Source: Stentor roeselii
Lineage: Eukaryota > Ciliophora > Heterotrichea > Heterotrichida > Stentoridae
Assembly (NCBI GenBank): GCA_006503475.1
Contig: RSEH01000407.1
Location: 1-22,976 of the forward strand
Length of the DNA stretch: 22,976 nt
Reading direction: 5' to 3'
Below are positions 16,061 through 22,976 of this stretch, one piece after another. Position numbers and translations under genes: made by a program. Every line of letters starts with the position of its first letter. The first letter of the stretch is position 1. The notes under the pieces were generated by a model. The model was not told the origin of the DNA, made no database searches, and saw nothing but the letters and a program-made list of their open reading frames with translations.

Positions 16061-17398
16061 TTAACTTTTTCTTGGTTTTTTTAGGACTGGGGTTTTTGTT
16101 CGTTTTCCTTGTTTTTTGTCTTTTTTTGATTTACCTGGGGTTACTGAACGTGGCTTGCTTGGGTTTTCTTGGGTGTCTTTGCGGACGTTTAGAGGAGGGA
16201 CTTCGGCTTTTCTTTCTGAGAGCTTGTTGATTGAACTAGCCTGTCTATCTTCCACAAAAGTTTCAAGACTAAGATCTTGATTATCTTCCACCTCTTTTCG
16301 ACTTTTTCCCGTTTTAACCGATTTCAAATGATTTCGATTCGAAGAATAATTAATAATATCATCAAGTGAAACATCCATTCCTCCAGACCTCTCCGAGTTA
16401 ATAACCTCATAAACCAATTTTTCCCTTTCACTAACAGGAATTCCCTCTTCCTTAAAAAACTGTAGCAAATCCGCTTCTTTAACATCTTTCGCCAATAAAA
16501 GTTCAAGTTTTTCCTGAACTTTTCTGCTAGTCAAGGGTGATTTTTGTCCTCCATCCTTATGCATAACAAGAAACTTCTGAATAATCCTTTCTTTCGACTT
16601 AGCAGTGAGCATAATAAAGCTTTTTTTTCTATTTTCCTCAGAAATATTTCCAATATCATAACTAAAGTACTCAGGAAGTGGAGCAGCAAGAGGAGAAGGA
16701 GGTTCAGAATAAAGTTGATTAGGATCAACAAGTTCATAATAACTTCTATAAGTATTTTGAGTGATCACAATCAAGCTTTTCGCGACTTCTTCCAAGGTGT
16801 TAACCAGTAACTGAATGTGATTATTCAACTTGTCAACTGTATTTTCCGTCGGCTTCGTTGAAAACTCGTTGTTGTTCGAGTCAAAAGACGACAGCAGGTC
16901 AGGGTCAGAGCCGATTGGGCGAAAATTGATCTGCTCTTGAAGCACTTCACTTGGAACCAGAGGTTTCAATGTTTTGCGAAGGTCACTTTCAAGTTGTTTT
17001 AAGAACTCAACGAAACCTGACCTGCACCTTTCTTTAAACTCGTTGAGGATTAAAGAGACTTTTTTCATGTCTTTTGAAATCGCTCGGCTTGACTCTAGCA
17101 TCTGTCGACGAGTGTTGAATAAAGCACGTCGTAAGTCTTTCACGTCGTTTTTAAGTGACTTTAAAGACTTTCCATCTCTGAGCAGCTTTGACAGGACCAG
17201 GTCTTTATCGTAAAGCTGAGTAGCGAGAGTGGTGATTATTTCGAATATTGAAATATCGATAGCGACTTTACTTGCTTTGTTCTGAGTAAGATTTACGGGA
17301 AGGAGTTCTAATTCGACTGAGTCAAGAGTTTTGATGAGCTCTTGGTGAGTTTGTGAGATTTCTTTTTGGAGTGATTTGATTTTTTCGATGTTTACCAT
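16061..17398 (-). CDS. Helical protein with basic tail, unknown
   Basis: 445 aa. Residues 1-150 form helices (LQKEISQTHQELIKTL; NDVKDLRRALFNTRRQMLES). A proline-rich linker follows (EPPSPLAAPLPEYF, about 233-246), then a helical region with repeated Lys/Glu (about 255-335). The last ~75 residues are a Lys/Arg/Ser/Pro tail ending KTPVLKKPRKS, suited to microtubule or nucleic-acid contact, though that is only inference. A 15-nt GTAAATCAAAAAAAG stretch at 16120-16134 could be a frame-preserving intron in the tail; the protein reads through either way. The gene upstream on the same strand ends 11 bp before this start. I do not recognise the family. Confidence 0.78.
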   Translation of the reverse strand: MVNIEKIKSLQKEISQTHQELIKTLDSVELELLPVNLTQNKASKVAIDISIFEIITTLATQLYDKDLVLSKLLRDGKSLKSLKNDVKDLRRALFNTRRQMLESSRAISKDMKKVSLILNEFKERCRSGFVEFLKQLESDLRKTLKPLVPSEVLQEQINFRPIGSDPDLLSSFDSNNNEFSTKPTENTVDKLNNHIQLLVNTLEEVAKSLIVITQNTYRSYYELVDPNQLYSEPPSPLAAPLPEYFSYDIGNISEENRKKSFIMLTAKSKERIIQKFLVMHKDGGQKSPLTSRKVQEKLELLLAKDVKEADLLQFFKEEGIPVSEREKLVYEVINSERSGGMDVSLDDIINYSSNRNHLKSVKTGKSRKEVEDNQDLSLETFVEDRQASSINKLSERKAEVPPLNVRKDTQENPSKPRSVTPGKSKKDKKQGKRTKTPVLKKPRKS

Positions 17399-17409
17399 TA
17401 ATAAGTTAT

Positions 17410-18264
17410 CTACTCTTCTTGCTTTTTGAGGTCCTCGTATTTTGACTCGAATTCTTCGATTTCGATGTCGAGTCTTTGAAGGTAGTCTTGTTTTTCCTTT
17501 AGAACTGACTGGATAAGCTCGAGTTCTGACCGGAGCTTGTTGGTTGTTCTTGAAGTTTGGGTGCCGTAGGTTTTTATCTCGTTGAGGTACTTTTTTTTGT
17601 CTTGAAGGGTTTTTTCGAGTGATGAGAATTTCGCTTTCTCGTCTTGAAGGTCTTGAAGCACGTCATTTACCATCTTTTGAGCTACTTTCAAGTCCATCTT
17701 GTTTTCCACTCGATTCGCTTCTGCCTCAAGTTTTTCCTCAGCTTCTTTTATCTCTTTCTTCAAGTTAGCTTCTATTAAAGTGTACTTTTCTGCAACATTT
17801 TCCAGATTTTTTATCTTTTCTTTCAGTTCATCGTTATTTTTATACCTTAACATCGCACTTTCACATTTTTTTTTCAGGTTTTTTGTATCAATTTCAGATT
17901 TTTTCAATTTTTTCTGCATGTTTGCGTTGATTGTTTCAAGATTTCCAAGTTTTTTCTGAAGAACAACAAAAGTTTCGTTTAAAGTTTTTTTATCAGATTC
18001 GCTGCTGACGAGTTTATCAAAGATTAAAGAATTTTCATAATCTTTAAGAAGTGACTTGTTTTCTTCTTCAAGTTGACAAATTTTTGCTTGAATTTCCGAT
18101 TCTGAGTCTTTATATCCGATTTGTCGTGTAAGTTCTTCACATTCTTCATTGACTTTTAAGAGTTTTTCTTGAAGATCTGAAAGTTCTGAGGTCATCTCGT
18201 CGATATCTTCTTGGCAGAGGTTGTTGAGGATCTGCAGACGAAGGGTTTCATCGAATTCTTCCAT
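17410..18264 (-). CDS. Coiled-coil protein, unknown
   Basis: 284 aa that is almost entirely coiled coil (about residues 15-282), with strong heptads such as MTSELSDLQEKLLKVNEECE. The only likely break is near TYGTQTSRTTN (about 235-245). It is acidic overall, with no signal peptide or membrane segment. Proteins of this build are common in basal bodies, the ciliary axoneme and the ciliate cortex, but the sequence alone does not assign it. It is the first of three adjacent minus-strand genes: its stop is 11 bp from the next start, and only 5 bp separate its own start from the stop of the upstream membrane-protein frame. Confidence 0.82.
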   Translation of the reverse strand: MEEFDETLRLQILNNLCQEDIDEMTSELSDLQEKLLKVNEECEELTRQIGYKDSESEIQAKICQLEEENKSLLKDYENSLIFDKLVSSESDKKTLNETFVVLQKKLGNLETINANMQKKLKKSEIDTKNLKKKCESAMLRYKNNDELKEKIKNLENVAEKYTLIEANLKKEIKEAEEKLEAEANRVENKMDLKVAQKMVNDVLQDLQDEKAKFSSLEKTLQDKKKYLNEIKTYGTQTSRTTNKLRSELELIQSVLKEKQDYLQRLDIEIEEFESKYEDLKKQEE

Positions 18265-18269
18265 GATTA

Positions 18270-19097
18270 TTAGAAATTAGTTGAATTGGATATGAAGTAG
18301 GGAGTGCTTAGGTTTATAAGGACCAGCCAGAGGAAGGAAAGGTCTGGGTTCGAGTCGAAGAAGTCCAGGGTCGTCGTTAAGGTCGTTATTAGAAATGAAA
18401 ACGGGTCTTGAAGTTTCAGTGATTTTTTTAAGGTTCTTGAAAATGATGATAGTGAAAGGGCACTTATTCCTGAAATGTATAATTTTAACTTCAGACTTTG
18501 GTTTAAGTACCAAAATGTGAAGGTCTGGTGAAGAAAGAGAAGAGATGTCATCAGGGAAAACCAGAAATTAATCACTCGGATTAAGTGAAAAAGGAAAGAA
18601 TTTTTTAAGTCTTTTTGCTTTAATGTTGACTGGATGAATGAGAAAAAGTCGCTTATCATGTCTGGAAGGATTATCACTAGCTTTGCATTACTGAGGGCAA
18701 AGTCTTCATAGTTCTTGGGGATTTTAAAGGAATAGCTGAAGATTAGGAGACAAAACTTGAAGATTTGGATTTTTAGGGATTCTAAAGAGTAGATGCTGCA
18801 GAGGAGAATGCTTAGAAGTGAGTTTGCAAAGAAGTTCTAATTTGGATTTACTGATGTTAAGAGATTCGAATAGGTGATTTGTGATTTTAGGTTTGACTGG
18901 CTTGACTTTGAGATGTATGAAGAACAAAATAGTGTCAGGGAAATAATGATTTCTATTAAGATATAACTGTTTTGCACTATTTTTCCTTTTTGTTTTAAGT
19001 CTGAGGATTTTGAAGTAGGTATTGAAAGGAAATGATTCTGAGCTGCAAGGATTGAATAGCCAGTAAAAAATATAAATTCTGGATCTATTTGATTCAT
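18270..19097 (-). CDS. Probable multipass membrane protein, unknown (spliced; frame uncertain)
   Basis: Proposed exons 18852-19097, 18692-18836 and 18270-18676 (265 aa), joined across two 15-nt introns. The ATG at 19097 has the local start context (GATAAATATG). The first intron removes the only in-frame stop before 18270. The protein is hydrophobic, with about five possible membrane helices: ILIEIIISLTLFC, ANSLLSILLCSIYSL, FKFCLLIFSYSF, INFWFSLMTSLLFL and FLWLVLINL. No family is recognised. Caution: another minus-strand frame is open for 130 codons (19116-18727) with more charged, protein-like content but no ATG, and it resumes near the 3' end (to 18277). The real product may be a mix of frames, or the locus may be a pseudogene. 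Confidence 0.5.
18677..18691 (-). other. Candidate 15-nt frame-preserving intron
   Basis: On the minus strand it reads GTAATGCAAAGCTAG. Either splicing or retention keeps the proposed frame open (ALSNAKLVIILP becomes ALMIILP), so only RNA data can decide. Confidence 0.45.
18837..18851 (-). other. 15-nt intron
   Basis: On the minus strand it reads GTAAATCCAAATTAG. Its last three bases are an in-frame TAG in the proposed membrane-protein frame; removing it extends the frame from 86 to over 260 codons. Confidence 0.65.
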
Positions 19098-19289
19098 ATT
19101 TATCTTGTAATTTATATTAAATTAGGATAGATTGAACTATCAATTGATTGAAGCTATTTACATTTAAATGAGTACAGTAGCCTCTAATCGTTCAATGATA
19201 ATGTAATTTTAGAGTATAATTATTAACTTTATTCAAAAAGAATTAATCATTCATCAGTACCTCATATTTAGTCTATTCAATTAATCCCA

Positions 19290-19844
19290 TTAAAACGATT
19301 TATGTGAGAAGCTCTCCTCCTTATTCTTATGAGTGTCAACCCTTAAAAAATGAGAAGCCTCTTCAGAAACCTCAGAAACCTTCTTAATCCCAGAGTCAAT
19401 ATTTTTCTGATAACTCAATAAAAACCCTCTAATAATCCCATCATAAACCTGGACCGCTCCCTTAGTAAAAGGAGCAAATAGCCAAACAAGTACAATCATC
19501 TTAATAGGATAATAAAAAGGTATCCAAAAGCTAAAAACAAAAGCAACATCATCAACAATCCTAAAACAAGCATAAGCTACCCAATAAGTAAGCCACAACT
19601 TATCATCATCACTTTCCTTGCTCTCAATAGCCTTAAACGACATAAACATAGGATAAACCATTCCAATGACTTCAGTGATAAAATCAGCGGCAATTCCATT
19701 GAACACGAAAAAAACAATCATCACCCCAAAGAACCCAACGAAAATACCAGCAGGTAAACCAATCCTAGATTCAACAGTTCTAACAAAAGGCAAGTCCTTA
19801 GAATATCTGTTCACTTTATCATAAAGTAGTTGAAATTGTTCCAT
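19290..19844 (-). CDS. REEP/DP1/Yop1 (TB2/DP1/HVA22) family ER-shaping protein
   Basis: 184 aa. Family landmarks: two hydrophobic hairpins (about 32-70 and 84-126), the signature YPMFMSFKAIES followed by DDDKLWLTYWVAYACF (64-94), and the stretch WLFAPFTKGAVQVYD (121-135) ahead of the C-terminal amphipathic helix. Proteins of this family insert as wedges into the outer leaflet of the ER and stabilise tubules. N- and C-termini are cytosolic, and length is close to REEP5/Yop1. The start at 19844 follows GATATAA. The LIN52-like gene upstream on the same strand ends 32 bp away. No intron is needed. Confidence 0.94.
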   Translation of the reverse strand: MEQFQLLYDKVNRYSKDLPFVRTVESRIGLPAGIFVGFFGVMIVFFVFNGIAADFITEVIGMVYPMFMSFKAIESKESDDDKLWLTYWVAYACFRIVDDVAFVFSFWIPFYYPIKMIVLVWLFAPFTKGAVQVYDGIIRGFLLSYQKNIDSGIKKVSEVSEEASHFLRVDTHKNKEESFSHKSF

Positions 19845-19876
19845 TTATATCTAACCAACCAGTTTATCCATCTTAT

Positions 19877-20221
19877 CTACCTCTTCATGATCTTCATCTT
19901 GTCACCTTCATTAAACTCAGAAGTCTGAGCGATGTCAAGTCTTAGAGCGAGCTGCTCAATTTCTTTAACCTTTTCATGAATTGCGTTATTAGATAAATTA
20001 TTGATCATTTTAACCAGGTCCATTATATCTTCTTTCTTAATACTTTTAATAAACTCCCAATTCGTGAAAATTTCATCTTTTGAAAATCTGGGAGGTGGGA
20101 TTTCGTTCAATGTTTTTTTTAGTCCTTCTAAGATGTCGTCGAGGGACTGGCCGGAGTCGATTTGACTCCCGGGTGGCGGGACTAGGTCGTTTTTCATCCT
20201 TTTTTGATCCTCTGAACTCAT
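19877..20221 (-). CDS. LIN52-like protein (MuvB/DREAM subunit)
   Basis: 114 aa, the size of animal LIN52 (about 116). The C-terminal half (about 57-113: FIKSIKKEDIMDLVKMINNLSNNAIHEKV split around a short loop, then ALRLDIAQTSEFNEGDKMKIM) matches the LIN52 helical region that pairs with LIN9 and helps bind B-Myb. Conserved features are the acidic DI, the LxxxA/NLxEKVxxLxxLAxxL pattern and the closing K/I/M helix. The N-terminal part is short and Pro-rich, with SLDDILEGL where LIN52 carries its pocket-protein-binding segment; a clean LxSxExL is not seen. The assignment is by pattern recognition only. Confidence 0.7.
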   Translation of the reverse strand: MSSEDQKRMKNDLVPPPGSQIDSGQSLDDILEGLKKTLNEIPPPRFSKDEIFTNWEFIKSIKKEDIMDLVKMINNLSNNAIHEKVKEIEQLALRLDIAQTSEFNEGDKMKIMKR

Positions 20222-20302
20222 ATTTACGGATGGTTTAAATTTTAAAAATTTAAGTCAGATGGAATCACCTTAAAGAGAAATTCAAGTTATTTTCATAATT
20301 TC
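20222..20302. promoter_or_regulatory. Divergent 81-bp region between LIN52-like and F-box-like genes
   Basis: Both starts lie at the edges. The LIN52 side reads CCGTAAATATG on its own strand. The plus-strand start follows ATAATTTC. No other motif is seen. Confidence 0.4.
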
Positions 20303-21127
20303 ATGGATCGAAAAATGCAGCTAGCTCTCAACAACCTGACTCGACTCCACCATTCACTAAAGCAGAAATCTGATAAAAGTGACAAGTATACCCAAACTGA
20401 ACTAAACCTTCCTGCACTTTTAAGACTACCCAGGAAGAACCTTGCCAAAATTTTTATATTTTTAGATCAAAACGTTGATCTTCTTCCCTTATCAATGACC
20501 TGCAAGTTCATCAATCATTTTCTTTCCGGGTTTTACATGAGATCACTATTTTATCGACAACTTTTAGTAATAAACAAGCCAAAAGAGGAAAACATTCAAA
20601 GCGAATTAGAACAAAAACAAGCAGACCTCTTTTCAAACATCTCAAAAGAAGAAGTCTTACAAAAATATTCCAAAGCTTGCAGATTGCATGTCCTTTTTAC
20701 CAACGCAATACAAAAATCAGGCGAAAAATCAAAAGAACTAGTCCAAAACATCAACAAGTTAAATGACGAGCTAAGAATCCAAAGACAAATCAACTCAAAG
20801 ACCCTGACCAAGAAGCACACTCGAATCGTTGAAAGTAAAGAAATCGCGAAAGACAATGAAAAACTTCTAAATTCTTTAAATGAAGCAAAAAGAGACCATC
20901 TGGAAGTAGTGAAAAAAATCACTGAACAAATAAGAAAAATTGAAAGTGAAAAGTCAAAAGCCAGGTCCCATGCTCGAGTCCTTCAATACGCTCTTGAAGA
21001 TGAAAGAGCAGATCACAAGACCTACACCACCCGTCTTCGGCTGTTAAAAGAAAACCTGTTTAAATTGAAAAACTACTGCAACGAGATGCTTGAGCCTAAA
21101 ATATCAAAAATTCTTTCTATTTCTTAG
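20303..21127 (+). CDS. F-box-like plus coiled-coil protein
   Basis: 274 aa. Residues 39-80 resemble an F-box: LLRLPRKNLAKIFIFLD, then LLPLSMTCKFINHFL, with the usual LP..L..IF.FLD..DL..LS.TCK..N spacing. F-boxes dock on Skp1 in SCF ubiquitin ligases. Residues ~145-262 form a long coiled coil rich in Lys, Glu, Gln and Arg, with no WD40 or LRR substrate domain, so the coil itself would be the partner-binding part. The N-terminal 30 residues are basic. A second Met at residue 5 is possible as a start. The next gene on the same strand starts 13 bp after its stop. Confidence 0.75.
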   Translation: MDRKMQLALNNLTRLHHSLKQKSDKSDKYTQTELNLPALLRLPRKNLAKIFIFLDQNVDLLPLSMTCKFINHFLSGFYMRSLFYRQLLVINKPKEENIQSELEQKQADLFSNISKEEVLQKYSKACRLHVLFTNAIQKSGEKSKELVQNINKLNDELRIQRQINSKTLTKKHTRIVESKEIAKDNEKLLNSLNEAKRDHLEVVKKITEQIRKIESEKSKARSHARVLQYALEDERADHKTYTTRLRLLKENLFKLKNYCNEMLEPKISKILSIS

Positions 21128-21140
21128 AATATAATTTATT

Positions 21141-21521
21141 ATGCAGAGAACTTTACCAGCTCATGAACAGATACAACAAGTAGACCAACGAGTGCATGAA
21201 TTACAAGAAGCTGTCATTTCAAACATAAAAGATTCTCAGATTCTTAGGTCTAACTTCACCACCATGCTTCACACTTACAAAGAAACTAATGAAAAGATAA
21301 AGTTTGACTTTTTAGATACTCTTAGTTCAATTAAAAAAGACTTTCAGAGCCTTTTGTTTGAATATGAACAGGATCATGATGAGATGCAGCAGAAAATCCT
21401 GGAGGTTAACCTCGATCGTAGAGGTCTTCAAGATGAAATCTTGCTACTTGACCAGAAGTTGCAAGAAGTCGAGACTGACTTTGGAGTATTTAATTATGAA
21501 GAAATTTTAGATAGTAAATAA
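21141..21521 (+). CDS. Small coiled-coil protein, unknown
   Basis: 126 aa, nearly all helical: VDQRVHELQEAVISNIKDSQ, then ETNEKIKFDFLDTLSSIKKD and a long heptad run at about 75-112. It is acidic and Gln-rich, with no known motif. Its start is 13 bp after the stop of the F-box-like gene, in ATAATTTATTATG context. Its last 28 bp overlap the coding end of the PIG-B gene on the other strand. The two plus-strand proteins are not joined by any GT...AG intron, so they are separate products unless co-transcribed. Confidence 0.72.
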   Translation: MQRTLPAHEQIQQVDQRVHELQEAVISNIKDSQILRSNFTTMLHTYKETNEKIKFDFLDTLSSIKKDFQSLLFEYEQDHDEMQQKILEVNLDRRGLQDEILLLDQKLQEVETDFGVFNYEEILDSK

Positions 21522-22858
21522 AAATAAACATTTGATTCATATCCTTCAAAACTTTCAGTCCAAAAAGCATGAAAAAACTTCTGAGTAACATTGTAGGAAG
21601 AAAGAACTGATTCAACTTTAGGGTACATTGTTGACCAAATCACGATATGTGAGTAGTTCATTGAAGCTAAGTGAGAAGTTAAAACTTTTTCAGGATTTTT
21701 GTAAAATTCAAGAGTTTCTTGGGTTTCAAAAGGTCGACATTGTAGAAACCTCATCGGAATATCACGATGCAAATGACTGTAAAAAGGCGTCCCATGGCAA
21801 TTTATAAAAAATCCAACAGAAGATGCCTGAGAAGTTTGAAGAAAATCCATAACAGCTAAAGGAGCCACCTGATGAAACAAGCTTAAAAACAAAGCAATTC
21901 CTATTTGCACAACAGCTAAAAAATAATGACTCCTGCTGATACACCCTGTTATTTCTGACATCAAATAAATCCCCTGTGGAAAAGAAGACAGTAAAAATCT
22001 GTACTCTTTATGCACCGACAACGAAATCGCCAACAAGAAAAAAACATAAGAAACCCAAGTCAAGTTCTTCACCCCTTTCACCAAAGCCCAGAGAAGTACC
22101 GGAAAGTAACTCGCGAAAACCACTAAAAGTCCATCAGTGACCATCCAATGCCAAGGCTGCCTTCCATAAAACTCCGACCCGTCACTCAAAAAGTTAAAAA
22201 ACAAGAAGTTCCAAAAAGTGACAGTCACTTTTCCAAAATACCAAGAATCAATCAAGACCTGCACAGTGATACAAAAAACTCTAAGTAAAAAATACGCGAT
22301 TATGAAAGTCTCTTTTAAAAACTTCAGTCTTCTTGTTAGAGATAAGGATAAATAACTAGGAATCCAAATCAGTATCGCCGTCGGTCGAATCATGCAGCAA
22401 AGTCCAACGAGGCAGTTCCAAGCGAAGACCTGCTGATTTTGAAGCAGGTAAAAAGCGATTGAGTTCAGCATTAATTCGACGGAATTGCTGTAAGTTCGGA
22501 CCCCTGCGTAGAATAGGAACCAACTGGTCAATGAGAAGAATAAACCTTTGGACCCGCTGGTCTTGAATATGAAATAATCAGACACGCCAAGCATTGTGCC
22601 TTGAAGCATTCGAGGACCGTAGGATATCATCCAGGGACTGTCGAGACCTGTCTTTAAGAGGATCCAGTAAAAAAAGGCGAAGAGACCTGGATGAAGTATG
22701 GATCTTAATGATTTGTCTTCCCATTCCCAGGTTAGTTCACCGTAACCGAAGGTTAACTTGTGGGCAACTTCGAGACTTTGCCAGTATTCGTCTGGGCTGA
22801 AATAGCTTCGGACGAGTAATGAGTTTAGGATTCGAAAAGAAATCAACCATTTTAGCAT
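21494..22858 (-). CDS. GPI mannosyltransferase 3 (PIG-B/Gpi10-like, GT22)
   Basis: 454 aa, a multipass ER membrane glycosyltransferase adding the third mannose to the GPI-anchor core from dolichol-phosphate mannose. GT22 landmarks: the first lumenal loop with SPDEYWQSLEVAHKLTFGYG (21-40; acidic pair D23/E24 expected at the active site), LTWEWE (42-47), RTYSNSVE (121-128), RPTA (158-161), DSWYFGK (204-210), FYGRQPWHWM (230-239), and HKEYRFLLSSFP (283-294). About ten hydrophobic helices are visible. The DEYWQSLEV form fits PIG-B better than ALG9, ALG12 or PIG-Z. It is shorter than human PIG-B, mostly at the N-terminus. The start at 22858 follows GCTAA. Confidence 0.92.
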   Translation of the reverse strand: MLKWLISFRILNSLLVRSYFSPDEYWQSLEVAHKLTFGYGELTWEWEDKSLRSILHPGLFAFFYWILLKTGLDSPWMISYGPRMLQGTMLGVSDYFIFKTSGSKGLFFSLTSWFLFYAGVRTYSNSVELMLNSIAFYLLQNQQVFAWNCLVGLCCMIRPTAILIWIPSYLSLSLTRRLKFLKETFIIAYFLLRVFCITVQVLIDSWYFGKVTVTFWNFLFFNFLSDGSEFYGRQPWHWMVTDGLLVVFASYFPVLLWALVKGVKNLTWVSYVFFLLAISLSVHKEYRFLLSSFPQGIYLMSEITGCISRSHYFLAVVQIGIALFLSLFHQVAPLAVMDFLQTSQASSVGFFINCHGTPFYSHLHRDIPMRFLQCRPFETQETLEFYKNPEKVLTSHLASMNYSHIVIWSTMYPKVESVLSSYNVTQKFFHAFWTESFEGYESNVYFYLLSKISS

Positions 22859-22976
22859 TTAGCTAGGTATGGAAATGGAATATTGAGGATAGGTTTGGGT
22901 AGGTTTGGTTTGAATAGATGATGGGTATTTTTATCCTTTTCTTTATTTTCATAAATCAGTCGGGGTGAAATATTCT
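22859..22976. promoter_or_regulatory. 5' flank of the PIG-B-like gene
   Basis: 118 bp to the window end. It is G/T-rich on the plus strand, hence A/C-rich on the coding strand, which is the usual 5'-flank composition in this window. No gene or motif is seen. Confidence 0.35.

Noticed and set aside
18340-18360. GGGTTCGAGTC, resembling a tRNA T-arm box
   Set aside because: No acceptor or anticodon stem pairs around it, and it lies in a probable coding region.
21128-21140. Possible fusion of the 20303-21127 and 21141-21521 genes by a tiny intron
   Set aside because: There is no GT...AG segment of 15 or 16 nt between them; the stop and new ATG are clear.

Overview
The window looks like macronuclear DNA of a heterotrich ciliate, most likely Stentor (probably S. 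coeruleus). The basis is the gene architecture. Genes read with the standard code: TAA, TAG and TGA all end genes. At least three genes only make sense after removing an exactly 15-nt GTAA...AG intron, and a fourth probably needs one too. Introns of 15-16 nt with a standard code are known for Stentor. Intergenic DNA is AT-rich and very short. The content is nuclear and eukaryotic (SNARE, ribosomal proteins, SF3b subunit, R2R3 MYB, GPI-anchor enzyme). The window holds no viral, plasmid or CRISPR signals and no tRNA that I could see.

Layout. 1-137: AT-rich start with scattered AGGGTGTTA motifs. 138-361: three degenerate ~75-bp tandem copies, the last being the real 5' end of a syntaxin-18-like SNARE gene (326-1117, +). 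1137-4403 (-): PMCA-type Ca2+ pump, with a small unknown gene 38 bp upstream. 4861-5493 (+): glutathione S-transferase. 5707-6801 (-): unknown coiled-coil protein. 6897-7211 (+): small intron-containing gene. 7235-8254 (-) and 8332-8949 (+): divergent AGC kinase and HSF-type factor. 8950-9780: non-coding, with a strongly G-depleted tract. 9781-10953 (+): RPL3 (uL3). 11110-11574 (-): RPS14 (uS11). 11639-12535 (-): R2R3 MYB. 12676-13950 (-): divergent citrate synthase. 14159-14491 (-): PHF5A. 14575-14949 (+): unknown. 14950-15404: no convincing gene. 15405-18264 (-): three unknown, mostly coiled-coil genes separated by 11-23 bp. 18270-19097 (-): a probable spliced membrane-protein gene whose reading frame is uncertain. 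19290-19844 (-): REEP/Yop1. 19877-20221 (-): LIN52-like. 20303-21127 (+): F-box-like coiled-coil protein. 21141-21521 (+): small coiled-coil protein, overlapping tail to tail with 21494-22858 (-): PIG-B-type GPI mannosyltransferase.

The genes do not form one pathway; this is a housekeeping and regulatory region. Two of them, the c-Myb-like factor and the LIN52-like protein, match partners in the animal MuvB/DREAM cell-cycle complex. The syntaxin-18, REEP/Yop1 and PIG-B genes all belong to the ER. Most notable are the extreme gene packing, the flank composition (C-rich 5' and G-rich 3' on the coding strand), the duplicated gene start at 138-361, a citrate synthase that has lost a conserved substrate-site histidine, and a locus with two competing open frames at 18270-19116.
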